Under the pieces are notes generated by a model that saw nothing but the letters and a program-made list of their open reading frames with translations, searched no databases and was not told the origin of the DNA. From contig CADARW010000002.1 of NCBI GenBank assembly GCA_902790405.1, positions 1 through 45,756 on the forward strand: 45,756 bases of DNA, read 5' to 3'. The stretch is from an uncultured Bacteroidia bacterium. Its GTDB lineage: Bacteria > Bacteroidota > Bacteroidia > Bacteroidales > ML635J-15. A program made the position numbers and the translations under genes. Position 1 is the first letter of the stretch; every line of letters starts with the position of its first letter. Shown in pieces: positions 1 to 7,443 of the stretch.

Positions 1-1
1 T

Positions 2-118
2 CTAGTAGAAAAATCACACATTCGCTTGCAGGAATATTATGCCCAACTCGGTTTTTCTCCAATTGAAAAAATTGTGGCATTCGGATCGGAATATACCAAA
101 ATGGAATATAAACTTTAA
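2..118 (+). CDS. C-terminal end of an unrecognised protein (partial)
   Basis: An open frame runs from the left edge to a TAA at 116-118, giving the last 38 residues of a protein that begins outside the window. The visible part includes the string EYYAQLGFSP, which resembles the YxxLGF segment near the end of GNAT acetyltransferases, but the fragment is too short to assign. It converges with the PNGase F-like gene, whose stop lies 8 bp away. The reading frame is visible; the GNAT comparison is only a guess. Confidence 0.5.
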   Translation, partial: LVEKSHIRLQEYYAQLGFSPIEKIVAFGSEYTKMEYKL

Positions 119-126
119 TACCTCCC

Positions 127-1878
127 CTACTCCACTATCAACACTCCGCTTACTGCCCAATGACTGAAACTTCCTGCCTGCGGTTCGCCCATCGGAATGG
201 CAACGGTAATGGTATGCTTGCCTACCGGCAAATGGCTAAGGTCGAAATAAACAGGTTGAGTGGCAGTTCCTGGACACCAGCCGCTTCGCGAATAGTCGCT
301 GCTCGACAGTCCATTCCAGAAGTTTCCGCTTACGGGATTAAACCTACGGTAGCAACCGCAATCCTCGCGCCATGGCGTATGCGTAAATGCTGGTTTTCCG
401 TCGATTAAGATTGTGTTAGCCTTGGGATTAAACTCATCGCCTCCCTCCCATCCGCCATGTCCGGTGCTGATGTAACGCAACCGAACACTTTTTGCCTCAG
501 GAATATAAACATCAACCGTAAGACTGTCGGTAGCAAAGAGTTTTCCGTAATTCTGTCCAGCCATCTCGAGCACATTGCAGGTGTTGAACAGCGGTATGCA
601 CCTACTGCCATCGGTTTCATTGTCCCAAAATTCGCTTTCGGGATAAGACTTTAAGTCGAGTGTAACCTTATGACCGCCACCATCGTAGTTGCCAATCCAA
701 ACGCCAATCCACACCTCTCCGCGAAGCAACGAAGCAAGGTCGGTAACATCCTGCTTGTAATAGGTTTCGTCGGCCCACTCCAGACCTTCAATCTGTACGC
801 GGTCGTTGAAATGCCCAACACCGAAAGGCGTGAAGAAACGCATCAGTTCAACAGGCGGAACATACATCATCGACGAAATCTTATATTGCTCGAGACCGCT
901 TACCGCAGGCATTATTCCCTGATATGTCTGACCATCCTTTCCAACGAATATCGGTAGCGAGTCGGGGTGGTTGTTGATGCCATCAAAGAAATTTGGACAC
1001 AACCCCTGTCCTGCTCCTGGAATTACAAATACGCTGCCAGTGCGGTCGTAGGCATCGCCGTTGCTACGCTGATGCAGTTCGATGAAAGTCTGGTAGTGGC
1101 TTGGCAGTTCGGGCAGACGAATGCGCTTGAGTGCAAGCGTTCCGCCAGCATAATGCAACACGCTGTCGAAAGGAACATTAACGCGATAGTCGCCATCGAT
1201 ATGGTCGTTTTTCTTGCCCCAACTAAGTTGCACATCGTCGAAAATGCGCGTGGTGATTACAAGCTTGTCCTTTTTCAGTTGCGATAGTTGGCGCGAAGTA
1301 ACACGCTGATAATTAGCATTATCTGACATTATTTTACCAACATTCTTGTCGAAAGAAGTTTCTGTCAGTTGCAAATATGTCTGACCATTGCGACGGAACG
1401 CCACAACTACGCCCTTGAAACGTCCGTAATACGGAGTGGGATTCAAGTCGTACTGATAATCCTGCACAAAGAATTCTAGCTTGTTGCTATTGATGTTACA
1501 CGTGTAACAAGTTAATCCATTGGCTTTTGCGGTTTCATAGTCGATGTCGGTACGGCTGAATTTGGATGCCACCTCGTAGCGCTCGTTGTCCGAAAATGTA
1601 GCACGCGAAAAAGTGCTGTCGAGGTCAAAGTTTACAAATGTTGCTGTGCTTGCGTAACCTGGCACGAAATTGCCTTCCTTTTCTTCCGAAACAATTTGAT
1701 ATACAGATTTTTGTAAAACAATCTCCATAACCGAAGTATCAATAGATGTACCATAATCGTAAACTTCGTAATGAAAACGGTTTGCGTTCTTGGTGATTTT
1801 CACGGGAGTAATCTGGGAAAAACTATTGGCCGTAACAAACAAAAAAGCAATCGCAATAAAAATAATTCTTTTCATCAT
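127..1878 (-). CDS. Secreted peptide-N-glycosidase F-like amidase
   Basis: This family cleaves the bond between Asn and the N-glycan core of glycoproteins. The protein has a signal peptide (MKRIIFIAIAFLFVTANS, then FSQ), a roughly 190-residue N-terminal domain like the extra domain of type II PNGases, and the two PNGase F beta-sandwich domains. Family hallmarks visible in the C-terminal part are STGHGGWEGGDEFNPK, TPWREDCGCYRRFNPVSGN and RSGWCPGT. The start at 1878 or 1875 is chosen because the longer frame (to 1899) would overlap a -7 promoter box. At about 583 residues it is longer than Flavobacterium PNGase F, which agrees with the type II architecture. No glycan-uptake genes adjoin it. The family call is strong; the substrate (host or dietary glycoprotein) is inferred. 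Confidence 0.88.
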   Translation of the reverse strand: MMKRIIFIAIAFLFVTANSFSQITPVKITKNANRFHYEVYDYGTSIDTSVMEIVLQKSVYQIVSEEKEGNFVPGYASTATFVNFDLDSTFSRATFSDNERYEVASKFSRTDIDYETAKANGLTCYTCNINSNKLEFFVQDYQYDLNPTPYYGRFKGVVVAFRRNGQTYLQLTETSFDKNVGKIMSDNANYQRVTSRQLSQLKKDKLVITTRIFDDVQLSWGKKNDHIDGDYRVNVPFDSVLHYAGGTLALKRIRLPELPSHYQTFIELHQRSNGDAYDRTGSVFVIPGAGQGLCPNFFDGINNHPDSLPIFVGKDGQTYQGIMPAVSGLEQYKISSMMYVPPVELMRFFTPFGVGHFNDRVQIEGLEWADETYYKQDVTDLASLLRGEVWIGVWIGNYDGGGHKVTLDLKSYPESEFWDNETDGSRCIPLFNTCNVLEMAGQNYGKLFATDSLTVDVYIPEAKSVRLRYISTGHGGWEGGDEFNPKANTILIDGKPAFTHTPWREDCGCYRRFNPVSGNFWNGLSSSDYSRSGWCPGTATQPVYFDLSHLPVGKHTITVAIPMGEPQAGSFSHWAVSGVLIVE

Positions 1879-1896
1879 ATCATTATTTACTTGTCG

Positions 1897-1904
1897 CAAA
1901 AATA
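1897..1904 (-). promoter_or_regulatory. Bacteroidetes -7 box for the PNGase F-like gene
   Basis: On the minus strand this reads TATTTTTG followed by C, matching the phylum's TAnnTTTG element. It lies about 19 bp upstream of the chosen ATG. A clear -33 element is not visible. Confidence 0.5.
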
Positions 1905-1976
1905 CTTGAATGTTATAACTATTTACTAATTTCAGGAAAACTTTTTTGAAGATTTTTTTGTTTTGTCTTCTTGAGC

Positions 1977-1988
1977 GACGTACTCGTC
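1977..1988. repeat. Small GACG-loop-CGTC hairpin next to the RAYT gene
   Basis: GACG, a TACT loop, then CGTC, preceded by GC, form a short hairpin 26 bp beyond the stop of the RAYT gene. A larger GCGAC-type hairpin lies on the other side of the gene at 3071-3105. RAYT genes are typically flanked by REP-like hairpins, so this may be one end of the unit. The hairpin alone is short enough to occur by chance. Confidence 0.3.
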
Positions 1989-2013
1989 ACCCCTATATGC
2001 CACACCATTTCCA

Positions 2014-3033
2014 TTATTCCATATCACTTACCATTGTCCATTCCATCATTTCTTCTGCAATTGTGTTGAGCTTTTGACATTCTTCTCTTGAAATTCTTTT
2101 ACGCGGACTTTCTTCCGCAGAAGCTTCAGTTAGGAAAAGCATCTTACCTTGTGCACACGCTTCCATAAACATGCCAACTGGCTTATAAAACTCTGATAAA
2201 CCATGAGGCAACAAAACGATAACAGGAAGCCCTTCTTTTAAAGCAACTTCAAGAATTTGTTTCTCTTTTGGGCTGATGAATGCACCTATTAGGACTGCAC
2301 CCTTTCTCGCAGTAACAATACAGTCGTTCATATAATTACGGGCATCTTCTTCCGAAAAGCGACTTCGCACATGAACAGCACACAAGGGATTGTCCAATAG
2401 TAAAATGTTGCCAACCGCTGAAAAATAATGGTCATTACAATGCACATCATGTAGAACCGCAAAATATTCTGGCTTCTTTTTCTTTAACCACAAACGACGA
2501 GGATTGTCGCGGACATATTCTATCATGTTCTGAAGTTGACCAGCATAAAGCAAAATGCGATCGTGAAAGCCCTTCTCCCAAAGTGGCTTAAGTGGTATAG
2601 GACTTTTTTCTTCTACTGAATTTTGTTCATTATAAGCCTTCGTGCAACCAACCATAAAACCTCTCACTACATCACCAATGGAAATATCCATTTCTTTCCT
2701 AACAAAGATAATCCCATGAAAATGGTCTGGCATAAGTTGGCAAGCTATAAGTGAAATTTTCCTCTGAAAAGGTGCACCTGTGCGCTCTGCTTTCTTTTTT
2801 GCGAACTGCTTCTGAATAGAGGGAATATTGTTCCAACATTGTAGCACCTGCAATCCAAGTGACGACGGGCATATAGCAGCATTTTCGGGACTATCTCCAG
2901 TTAGAGTTCCAAGCAGAGGCAAACGTCCATCAGTGCATAGTGTTATCATATAAATGCCGCGCCCATGGTAGTTGTTATGATGGCTACGCTTATGCTGTTG
3001 AGGTAATGGGCGTTTGTCTGTATTTCTTGGCAT
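2014..3033 (-). CDS. REP-associated tyrosine transposase (RAYT) with C-terminal Rossmann-like domain
   Basis: The first half is a Y1/TnpA_REP transposase. It has GIYMITLCT near the start, the HUH-type metal motif MPDHFHGIIFV near the middle of the domain, and YVRDNPRR, which carries the expected catalytic tyrosine. RAYTs cut single-stranded hairpins of REP repeats. After about residue 190 comes an extra segment of about 150 residues, including AVHVRSRFSEEDA, KGAVLIGAFISPKEKQIL, GLPVIVLLPHG and GKMLFLTE. Its strand-helix pattern resembles the DprA/LOG Rossmann fold, though this is judged from sequence pattern only. The start at 3033 is used because an upstream ATG at 3054 falls inside a -7 box. 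Hairpins lie on both flanks and REP-like repeats occur elsewhere in the window. Confidence 0.85.
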   Translation of the reverse strand: MPRNTDKRPLPQQHKRSHHNNYHGRGIYMITLCTDGRLPLLGTLTGDSPENAAICPSSLGLQVLQCWNNIPSIQKQFAKKKAERTGAPFQRKISLIACQLMPDHFHGIIFVRKEMDISIGDVVRGFMVGCTKAYNEQNSVEEKSPIPLKPLWEKGFHDRILLYAGQLQNMIEYVRDNPRRLWLKKKKPEYFAVLHDVHCNDHYFSAVGNILLLDNPLCAVHVRSRFSEEDARNYMNDCIVTARKGAVLIGAFISPKEKQILEVALKEGLPVIVLLPHGLSEFYKPVGMFMEACAQGKMLFLTEASAEESPRKRISREECQKLNTIAEEMMEWTMVSDME

Positions 3034-3051
3034 AGTTGTATTTTTGAAAAG

Positions 3052-3059
3052 CAAATATA
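3052..3059 (-). promoter_or_regulatory. -7 box for the RAYT gene
   Basis: The minus strand reads TATATTTG followed by C, a good TAnnTTTG match, 18 bp upstream of the ATG at 3033. It rules out the in-frame ATG at 3054 as the start. Confidence 0.5.
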
Positions 3060-3070
3060 AAGTATTTTTT

Positions 3071-3105
3071 GTTTATTCGCGACGATTAAGTCGCGCACAA
3101 TAAAC
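3071..3105. repeat. Strong nested hairpin upstream of the RAYT gene
   Basis: GTTTATT (3071-3077) pairs with AATAAAC (3099-3105), and inside it CGCGAC (3078-3083) pairs with GTCGCG (3090-3095) around a GATTAA loop, with CAC as a bulge. It lies between the RAYT gene and mnmG. The GCGAC core also occurs in the palindromes at 14511 and 1977. It could be a RAYT-recognised REP; there is no T-run to suggest a terminator. Confidence 0.5.
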
Positions 3106-3194
3106 AACTGTACAATCGGCATTATTATTAGTAATGATATTATTTCAACATCTCTGCGTTAAAAACTTAATTATCAACATCTCACATTATTCAC

Positions 3195-3202
3195 TACATT
3201 TG
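3195..3202 (+). promoter_or_regulatory. -7 box for mnmG
   Basis: TACATTTG matches TAnnTTTG and lies 35 bp upstream of the mnmG ATG. No good TTTG is seen at the expected -33 distance. Confidence 0.45.
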
Positions 3203-3237
3203 ACGGTTTGAATGAGATAAATTGTAAAATATATTAA

Positions 3238-5115
3238 ATGACTGAAAATTACGACATTATAGTAGTAGGAGCAGGACACGCAGGCTGCGAAGCGGCAGCA
3301 GCGGCGGCAAATATGGGAAGCAAGGTGCTGCTCGTGACAATCGACATGAACAAAATTGCACAGATGTCATGCAATCCTGCAATGGGTGGAGTTGCCAAAG
3401 GTCAGATTGTCAGAGAAATAGATGCACTTGGCGGACTTTCGGGAATCGTTACCGACAAGGCAATGATACAGTTCCGGATGCTCAATATGTCGAAAGGACC
3501 GGCAATGTGGAGTCCACGCGCACAATGCGACCGTATGGTCTTCAGTGCCGAATGGCGCAGCCAGCTCGAAGCGATAAAAAATGTTTCGTTTCTGCAAGAT
3601 ACTGTAAATAAGGTAATTGTGAAAAATAATCGTGTCTGTGGAATAGAAACCTACCTCGGAATAAAAGTTTATGCAAAAGCTGTAATCCTCACCACTGGTA
3701 CTTTCCTTAACGGTCTGATGCACATAGGACATAGCCACTTTGAAGGCGGACGAATCTCGGAACCAGCAGCTGTCGGACTCACACAGAACCTTGCCGAACT
3801 TGGTTTCACATACGACCGCATGAAGACCGGAACACCAGTGAGAATAGATGGTCGTACAATCGATTTCTCTGAGCTCCAGGAACAAAGCGGCGACGAAACT
3901 ATTATTCCGTTCTCATATTTACACAACTACAACCAGCATTTCCTAAAACAGCGCAGTTGCTACATTACATACACTAGCGAGGAAGTTCACGATACTCTGC
4001 GTCAAGGACTTAAGGACTCGCCACTCTACGATGGAACTATAAAGAGTATAGGTCCGCGCTACTGTCCGAGCATCGAGACTAAACTTGTAACTTTCCCCGA
4101 CAAAGACAAGCACCAGCTTTTCCTCGAACCAGAAGGGGAGACCTCGGTGGAATTTTACCTCAATGGATTCTCGTCGTCGTTGCCTATAGATGTACAGTAC
4201 AATGCTTTGCGTAAAATCAAAGGTCTTGAAAATGCCAAGATTTTCCGTCCAGGTTATGCCATCGAATACGACTTTTTCCATCCTACTCAACTGAAAGCAA
4301 CATTGGAGACTAAACTTATTGAAAATCTGTATTTTGCAGGGCAAATCAATGGCACTACAGGTTACGAAGAAGCAGCAGGGCAGGGGATTATCGCTGGCAT
4401 AAACGCACACTTAAAAATCAACGAAAAACCAGAATTCACACTCAACCGCGACCAGGCCTACATTGGTGTTCTTATTGATGACCTAATCACTAAGGGAGTT
4501 GACGAACCATACAGAATGTTCACATCGCGTGCAGAGTTCCGCATACTACTCCGTCAGGACAACTGCGATGTCAGACTTACAGAATTGTCACACAATATTG
4601 GCCTAGCAACCGATGAACGATTGAAAGTTTACGAAGACAAAATTGCAAAGCGAGACCAACTTATTGACTTCTGCAACAACCAGAGTTGCAAGCCAGAAAC
4701 TATCAATGCTATGCTCTCAGAATTAGGTAGTTCTGAATTAAAACAAAGCATAAAAATGAACAATATTATCACTCGTCCACAAGTGAAAATCAAGGATTTA
4801 TGTCCATACGACGAAGAGTTGAACAACCTAGTTTCTGGTTTTGGAGAGAAGAAGGACGAGATTGTTGATGCCGCCGAAATACTGCTGAAATACTCTGGCT
4901 ACATTGAACGCGAAAAACTCATAGCCGACAAGTTGAAGCGACTGGAGAATATCGTTATCGAAGGCAAGATTAACTATGCTGAAGTAAATTCACTTTCGAC
5001 TGAGGCTCGACAAAAACTGATGAAAATTAATCCGCACACAATTGGTCAGGCATCACGAATTAGCGGTGTTTCACCATCAGATATTAGTGTACTGTTGGTG
5101 CTGATGGGAAGATAA
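3238..5115 (+). CDS. mnmG: tRNA uridine-5-carboxymethylaminomethyl modification enzyme MnmG
   Basis: MnmG (GidA) works with MnmE to place the carboxymethylaminomethyl group on U34 of tRNAs that read split codon boxes, using FAD, NADH and methylene-tetrahydrofolate. The N-terminal FAD-binding loop is VGAGHAGCEAAAAAANMG (about residues 10-27). It is followed by the family strings MSCNPAMGGVAKGQIVREID, KTGTPVRIDGRTIDF and GQINGTTGYEEAAGQG, and a C-terminal helical domain ending SRISGVSPSDISVLLVLMGR. At 625 residues the length is normal. In many bacteria this gene sits near the chromosome origin beside parAB, which matters here because parS-like sites follow it directly. The adenine deaminase gene starts 43 bp downstream in the same direction. 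Confidence 0.97.
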   Translation: MTENYDIIVVGAGHAGCEAAAAAANMGSKVLLVTIDMNKIAQMSCNPAMGGVAKGQIVREIDALGGLSGIVTDKAMIQFRMLNMSKGPAMWSPRAQCDRMVFSAEWRSQLEAIKNVSFLQDTVNKVIVKNNRVCGIETYLGIKVYAKAVILTTGTFLNGLMHIGHSHFEGGRISEPAAVGLTQNLAELGFTYDRMKTGTPVRIDGRTIDFSELQEQSGDETIIPFSYLHNYNQHFLKQRSCYITYTSEEVHDTLRQGLKDSPLYDGTIKSIGPRYCPSIETKLVTFPDKDKHQLFLEPEGETSVEFYLNGFSSSLPIDVQYNALRKIKGLENAKIFRPGYAIEYDFFHPTQLKATLETKLIENLYFAGQINGTTGYEEAAGQGIIAGINAHLKINEKPEFTLNRDQAYIGVLIDDLITKGVDEPYRMFTSRAEFRILLRQDNCDVRLTELSHNIGLATDERLKVYEDKIAKRDQLIDFCNNQSCKPETINAMLSELGSSELKQSIKMNNIITRPQVKIKDLCPYDEELNNLVSGFGEKKDEIVDAAEILLKYSGYIEREKLIADKLKRLENIVIEGKINYAEVNSLSTEARQKLMKINPHTIGQASRISGVSPSDISVLLVLMGR

Positions 5116-5125
5116 TAAAATTAAA

Positions 5126-5141
5126 TGTTTCATGTGAAACA
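5126..5141. promoter_or_regulatory. parS-like site 1
   Basis: TGTTTCATGTGAAACA differs at one base from the near-universal chromosomal parS palindrome TGTTTCACGTGAAACA. It lies in the 43-bp gap between mnmG and ade. Two further copies follow at 6834 and 6928. ParB binding is inferred from the match, the clustering and the mnmG neighbourhood. Confidence 0.55.
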
Positions 5142-5158
5142 ATTATAACAATAAGATT

Positions 5159-6787
5159 ATGAGAAGAATAGAAGGTAACATTGTGAATCTCTTCGATAGA
5201 AAAATCTTCAGGGGCGAAGTAATTATCGAAGGCGACAGAATAATAAAAATCAATCCTAAGGAAACAAAAAGTGATGTTTACATACTACCAGGTTTAATCG
5301 ATTCGCACATACACATCGAAAGCACAATGATGATTCCAAGTGAATTTGCTAAGGTTGCTGTCAAGAACGGAACCATCGGTGTTGTGACCGACCCACACGA
5401 AATTGCAAATGTGCTTGGTGAAAAAGGCATTGATTTCATGATAAAGAACTCTGAATCAACACCTTTAAAGACATTCAACTGTGTGCCGTCGTGTGTTCCA
5501 GCAACCACTTTCGAGACATCTGGTGCTACACTTGATGCCGATAAAATCGACAAGATTTTCACTAAATACAACTTAAAAGTGCTTGGTGAAATGATGAATT
5601 ACCCAGGTGTAATATACGATGATACAGAAGTTTTATCAAAAATAGAAGTCGCAAAGAAACACGGTGCTGTAATTGATGGACATGCGCCACATGTAACAGG
5701 CGATAAACTTAAAAAATACATTGATGCAGGAATAAGCACTGACCACGAGTGCGGAGATATTGATGAGGCAATTGAAAAAATAAACCACGGAATGAATATT
5801 CTCATCCGCGAAGGTTCGGCAGCAAAGAATTTTGAAGCTTTATACCCTCTAATTTCTAAATTCAATAAAATGGTAATGCTTTCAACAGACGATTCACACC
5901 CCGATGACCTTTTAAAATTTGGACACATTAACAAAATATTGAAAATGGGCATAAAGTACGGAATTGACATTTTTGACTTACTAAATGCTGCCTGTGTAAA
6001 TCCTGTAAAACATTACAACCTATCAATCGGACTTCTCCGCGAAAACGATTACGCCGACATGATAATTGTTGATGACTTGAAATCGTTCAATATTCAAGAG
6101 ACAATAATTAATGGTAACACGGTTTACTCGAATGGTCGAATTTTATTCAGCACAAAAAATATTCAACCCATCAACAATTTCAATGCTCAAAAAATTTCAG
6201 AAGCAGATGTTAAAATAGAACCAAAGTCTAAAAAGATAAAGGTAATTGAAATCATCGAAAACGAATTGCTCACAAATTGCATTATTGAGAAGGCTAGGGT
6301 AGAGGATGGCAATATTGTTTCAGACACAAAATGTGACATTCTTAAAATTGCAGTTTTGAACCGTTACTCCAAAGATGCAAAACCGCAGATTGGATTTATC
6401 AAGGGGTTTGGCCTTACAGAAGGTGCTATTGCGACATCTGTGGCTCACGACAGTCACAACATAATTGCAGTAGGTGTTAGCGACGAAGATATTGTAAAAG
6501 CAATAAACGAAATAGTCGACAATAAAGGAGGTATGTGTTATGTAAAGGGTATGGACTATTACACCCTCCCTCTTGAGTTTGCAGGACTGATGACACAGCA
6601 AAGTTGTGAACGCATCAGTGATATGTATAGCCGGATGAACCACATCGTAAAGAGCAACGGTTGCCGACTTGCATCACCATTTATGACTCTTTCATTTATG
6701 GCATTGTTGGTCATCCCAAGTCTCAAATTAAGCGACAAAGGTCTATTCGATGGAGATAAGTTTGAGATGACAGATTTGTTTGTATAA
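5159..6787 (+). CDS. ade: Adenine deaminase
   Basis: The enzyme hydrolyses adenine to hypoxanthine and ammonia in purine salvage. It is a metal-dependent amidohydrolase: LPGLIDSHIHIESTMM (about residues 43-58) carries the HxH metal ligands, GVVTDPHEIANVLG and IDGHAPHVTG follow, and STDDSHPDDL carries the catalytic aspartate region. The C-terminal part includes GLTEGAIATSVAHDSHNI and LPLEFAGLM, both typical of the Ade family. The 542-residue length is normal. The gene is co-directional with mnmG (43 bp upstream) and could be cotranscribed with it. It is bracketed by parS-like sites, one before and two after. Confidence 0.95.
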   Translation: MRRIEGNIVNLFDRKIFRGEVIIEGDRIIKINPKETKSDVYILPGLIDSHIHIESTMMIPSEFAKVAVKNGTIGVVTDPHEIANVLGEKGIDFMIKNSESTPLKTFNCVPSCVPATTFETSGATLDADKIDKIFTKYNLKVLGEMMNYPGVIYDDTEVLSKIEVAKKHGAVIDGHAPHVTGDKLKKYIDAGISTDHECGDIDEAIEKINHGMNILIREGSAAKNFEALYPLISKFNKMVMLSTDDSHPDDLLKFGHINKILKMGIKYGIDIFDLLNAACVNPVKHYNLSIGLLRENDYADMIIVDDLKSFNIQETIINGNTVYSNGRILFSTKNIQPINNFNAQKISEADVKIEPKSKKIKVIEIIENELLTNCIIEKARVEDGNIVSDTKCDILKIAVLNRYSKDAKPQIGFIKGFGLTEGAIATSVAHDSHNIIAVGVSDEDIVKAINEIVDNKGGMCYVKGMDYYTLPLEFAGLMTQQSCERISDMYSRMNHIVKSNGCRLASPFMTLSFMALLVIPSLKLSDKGLFDGDKFEMTDLFV

Positions 6788-6801
6788 TAATCATCCGCCC
6801 G

Positions 6802-6815
6802 TTGAGCCTGTCGAA
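6802..6815. repeat. Single arm of a REP-like repeat
   Basis: TTGAGCCTGTCGAA is nearly the same as the left arm of the full REP dyad at 13846-13859 (CTGAGCCTGTCGAA). No partner arm is visible nearby, so this looks like a half or decayed copy. It lies between ade and the second parS-like site. Confidence 0.5.
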
Positions 6816-6833
6816 ACGAAGAATTCTAAACAT

Positions 6834-6849
6834 TGTTTCATGTGAAACA
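6834..6849. promoter_or_regulatory. parS-like site 2
   Basis: TGTTTCATGTGAAACA is identical to site 1 at 5126, and the match extends by one base on each side (6833-6850). It lies in the 199-bp noncoding gap between ade and dtd. Confidence 0.55.
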
Positions 6850-6927
6850 ATACGTAAAATATTGATAATTAACATTATAAATAATCAAAAAAAATAATAA
6901 CATAAATAACGCCTAAAAAGGAATAAT

Positions 6928-6943
6928 TGTTTCGCATGAAACA
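6928..6943. promoter_or_regulatory. parS-like site 3 (variant)
   Basis: TGTTTCGCATGAAACA keeps both outer arms of sites 1 and 2 but has a changed centre (CGCATG in place of CATGTG). It is 43 bp upstream of the dtd start, so a local operator role cannot be excluded. Confidence 0.45.
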
Positions 6944-6986
6944 AATTGTAAAACACTATAAATCAAAACACTAAGTACTCAAAAAT

Positions 6987-7439
6987 ATGAAAATTCTAAT
7001 TCAAAGAGTGAAATATTCAAAATGTACTGTTGATAGTAAAGAAATTTCTAAAATAGGGCAGGGGTTGCTCGTACTTTTGGGCATTACCCACGACGATACA
7101 ACCGAAGATATTGAGTGGCTGGTAAACAAAATGGTAAATCTCCGCATTTTCAACGACGAGGACGGAGTTATGAACAAGTCATGCCTTGAAATTAATGGTG
7201 AAATAATGATTATAAGCCAATTTACACTGCATGCTAAAACAAAGAAAGGCAACCGACCATCATACATTGACGCTGCACGACCAGAAATTGCAGAACCACT
7301 TTACAAAAAATTCATCGAAACTACCGATAAACTCACAGGCAAACCATCAGCTACTGGCATATTCGGTGCTGACATGAAAATTAAACTTCTGAACGACGGT
7401 CCAGTGACAATAATTATTGATTCGAAAAACAGAATATAA
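6987..7439 (+). CDS. dtd: D-aminoacyl-tRNA deacylase
   Basis: Dtd removes D-amino acids, and mischarged glycine, from tRNA as a proofreading step after aminoacylation. The 150-residue protein starts MKILIQRVKYSKCTVD and carries both active-site signatures: ISQFTLHA (about residue 75) and the C-terminal NDGPVTI with its cross-subunit Gly-Pro pair. The substrate-binding segment KKGNRPSYIDAA is also present. The gene lies 199 bp after ade and converges with the cysteine desulfidase-family gene, whose stop codon is only 4 bp away. Confidence 0.96.
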   Translation: MKILIQRVKYSKCTVDSKEISKIGQGLLVLLGITHDDTTEDIEWLVNKMVNLRIFNDEDGVMNKSCLEINGEIMIISQFTLHAKTKKGNRPSYIDAARPEIAEPLYKKFIETTDKLTGKPSATGIFGADMKIKLLNDGPVTIIIDSKNRI

Positions 7440-7443
7440 ATTT

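Noticed and set aside
160-1287. Several plus-strand ORFs across the PNGase F-like gene
   Set aside because: They are antisense to a gene with a signal peptide and clear family motifs, and show no domain of their own.
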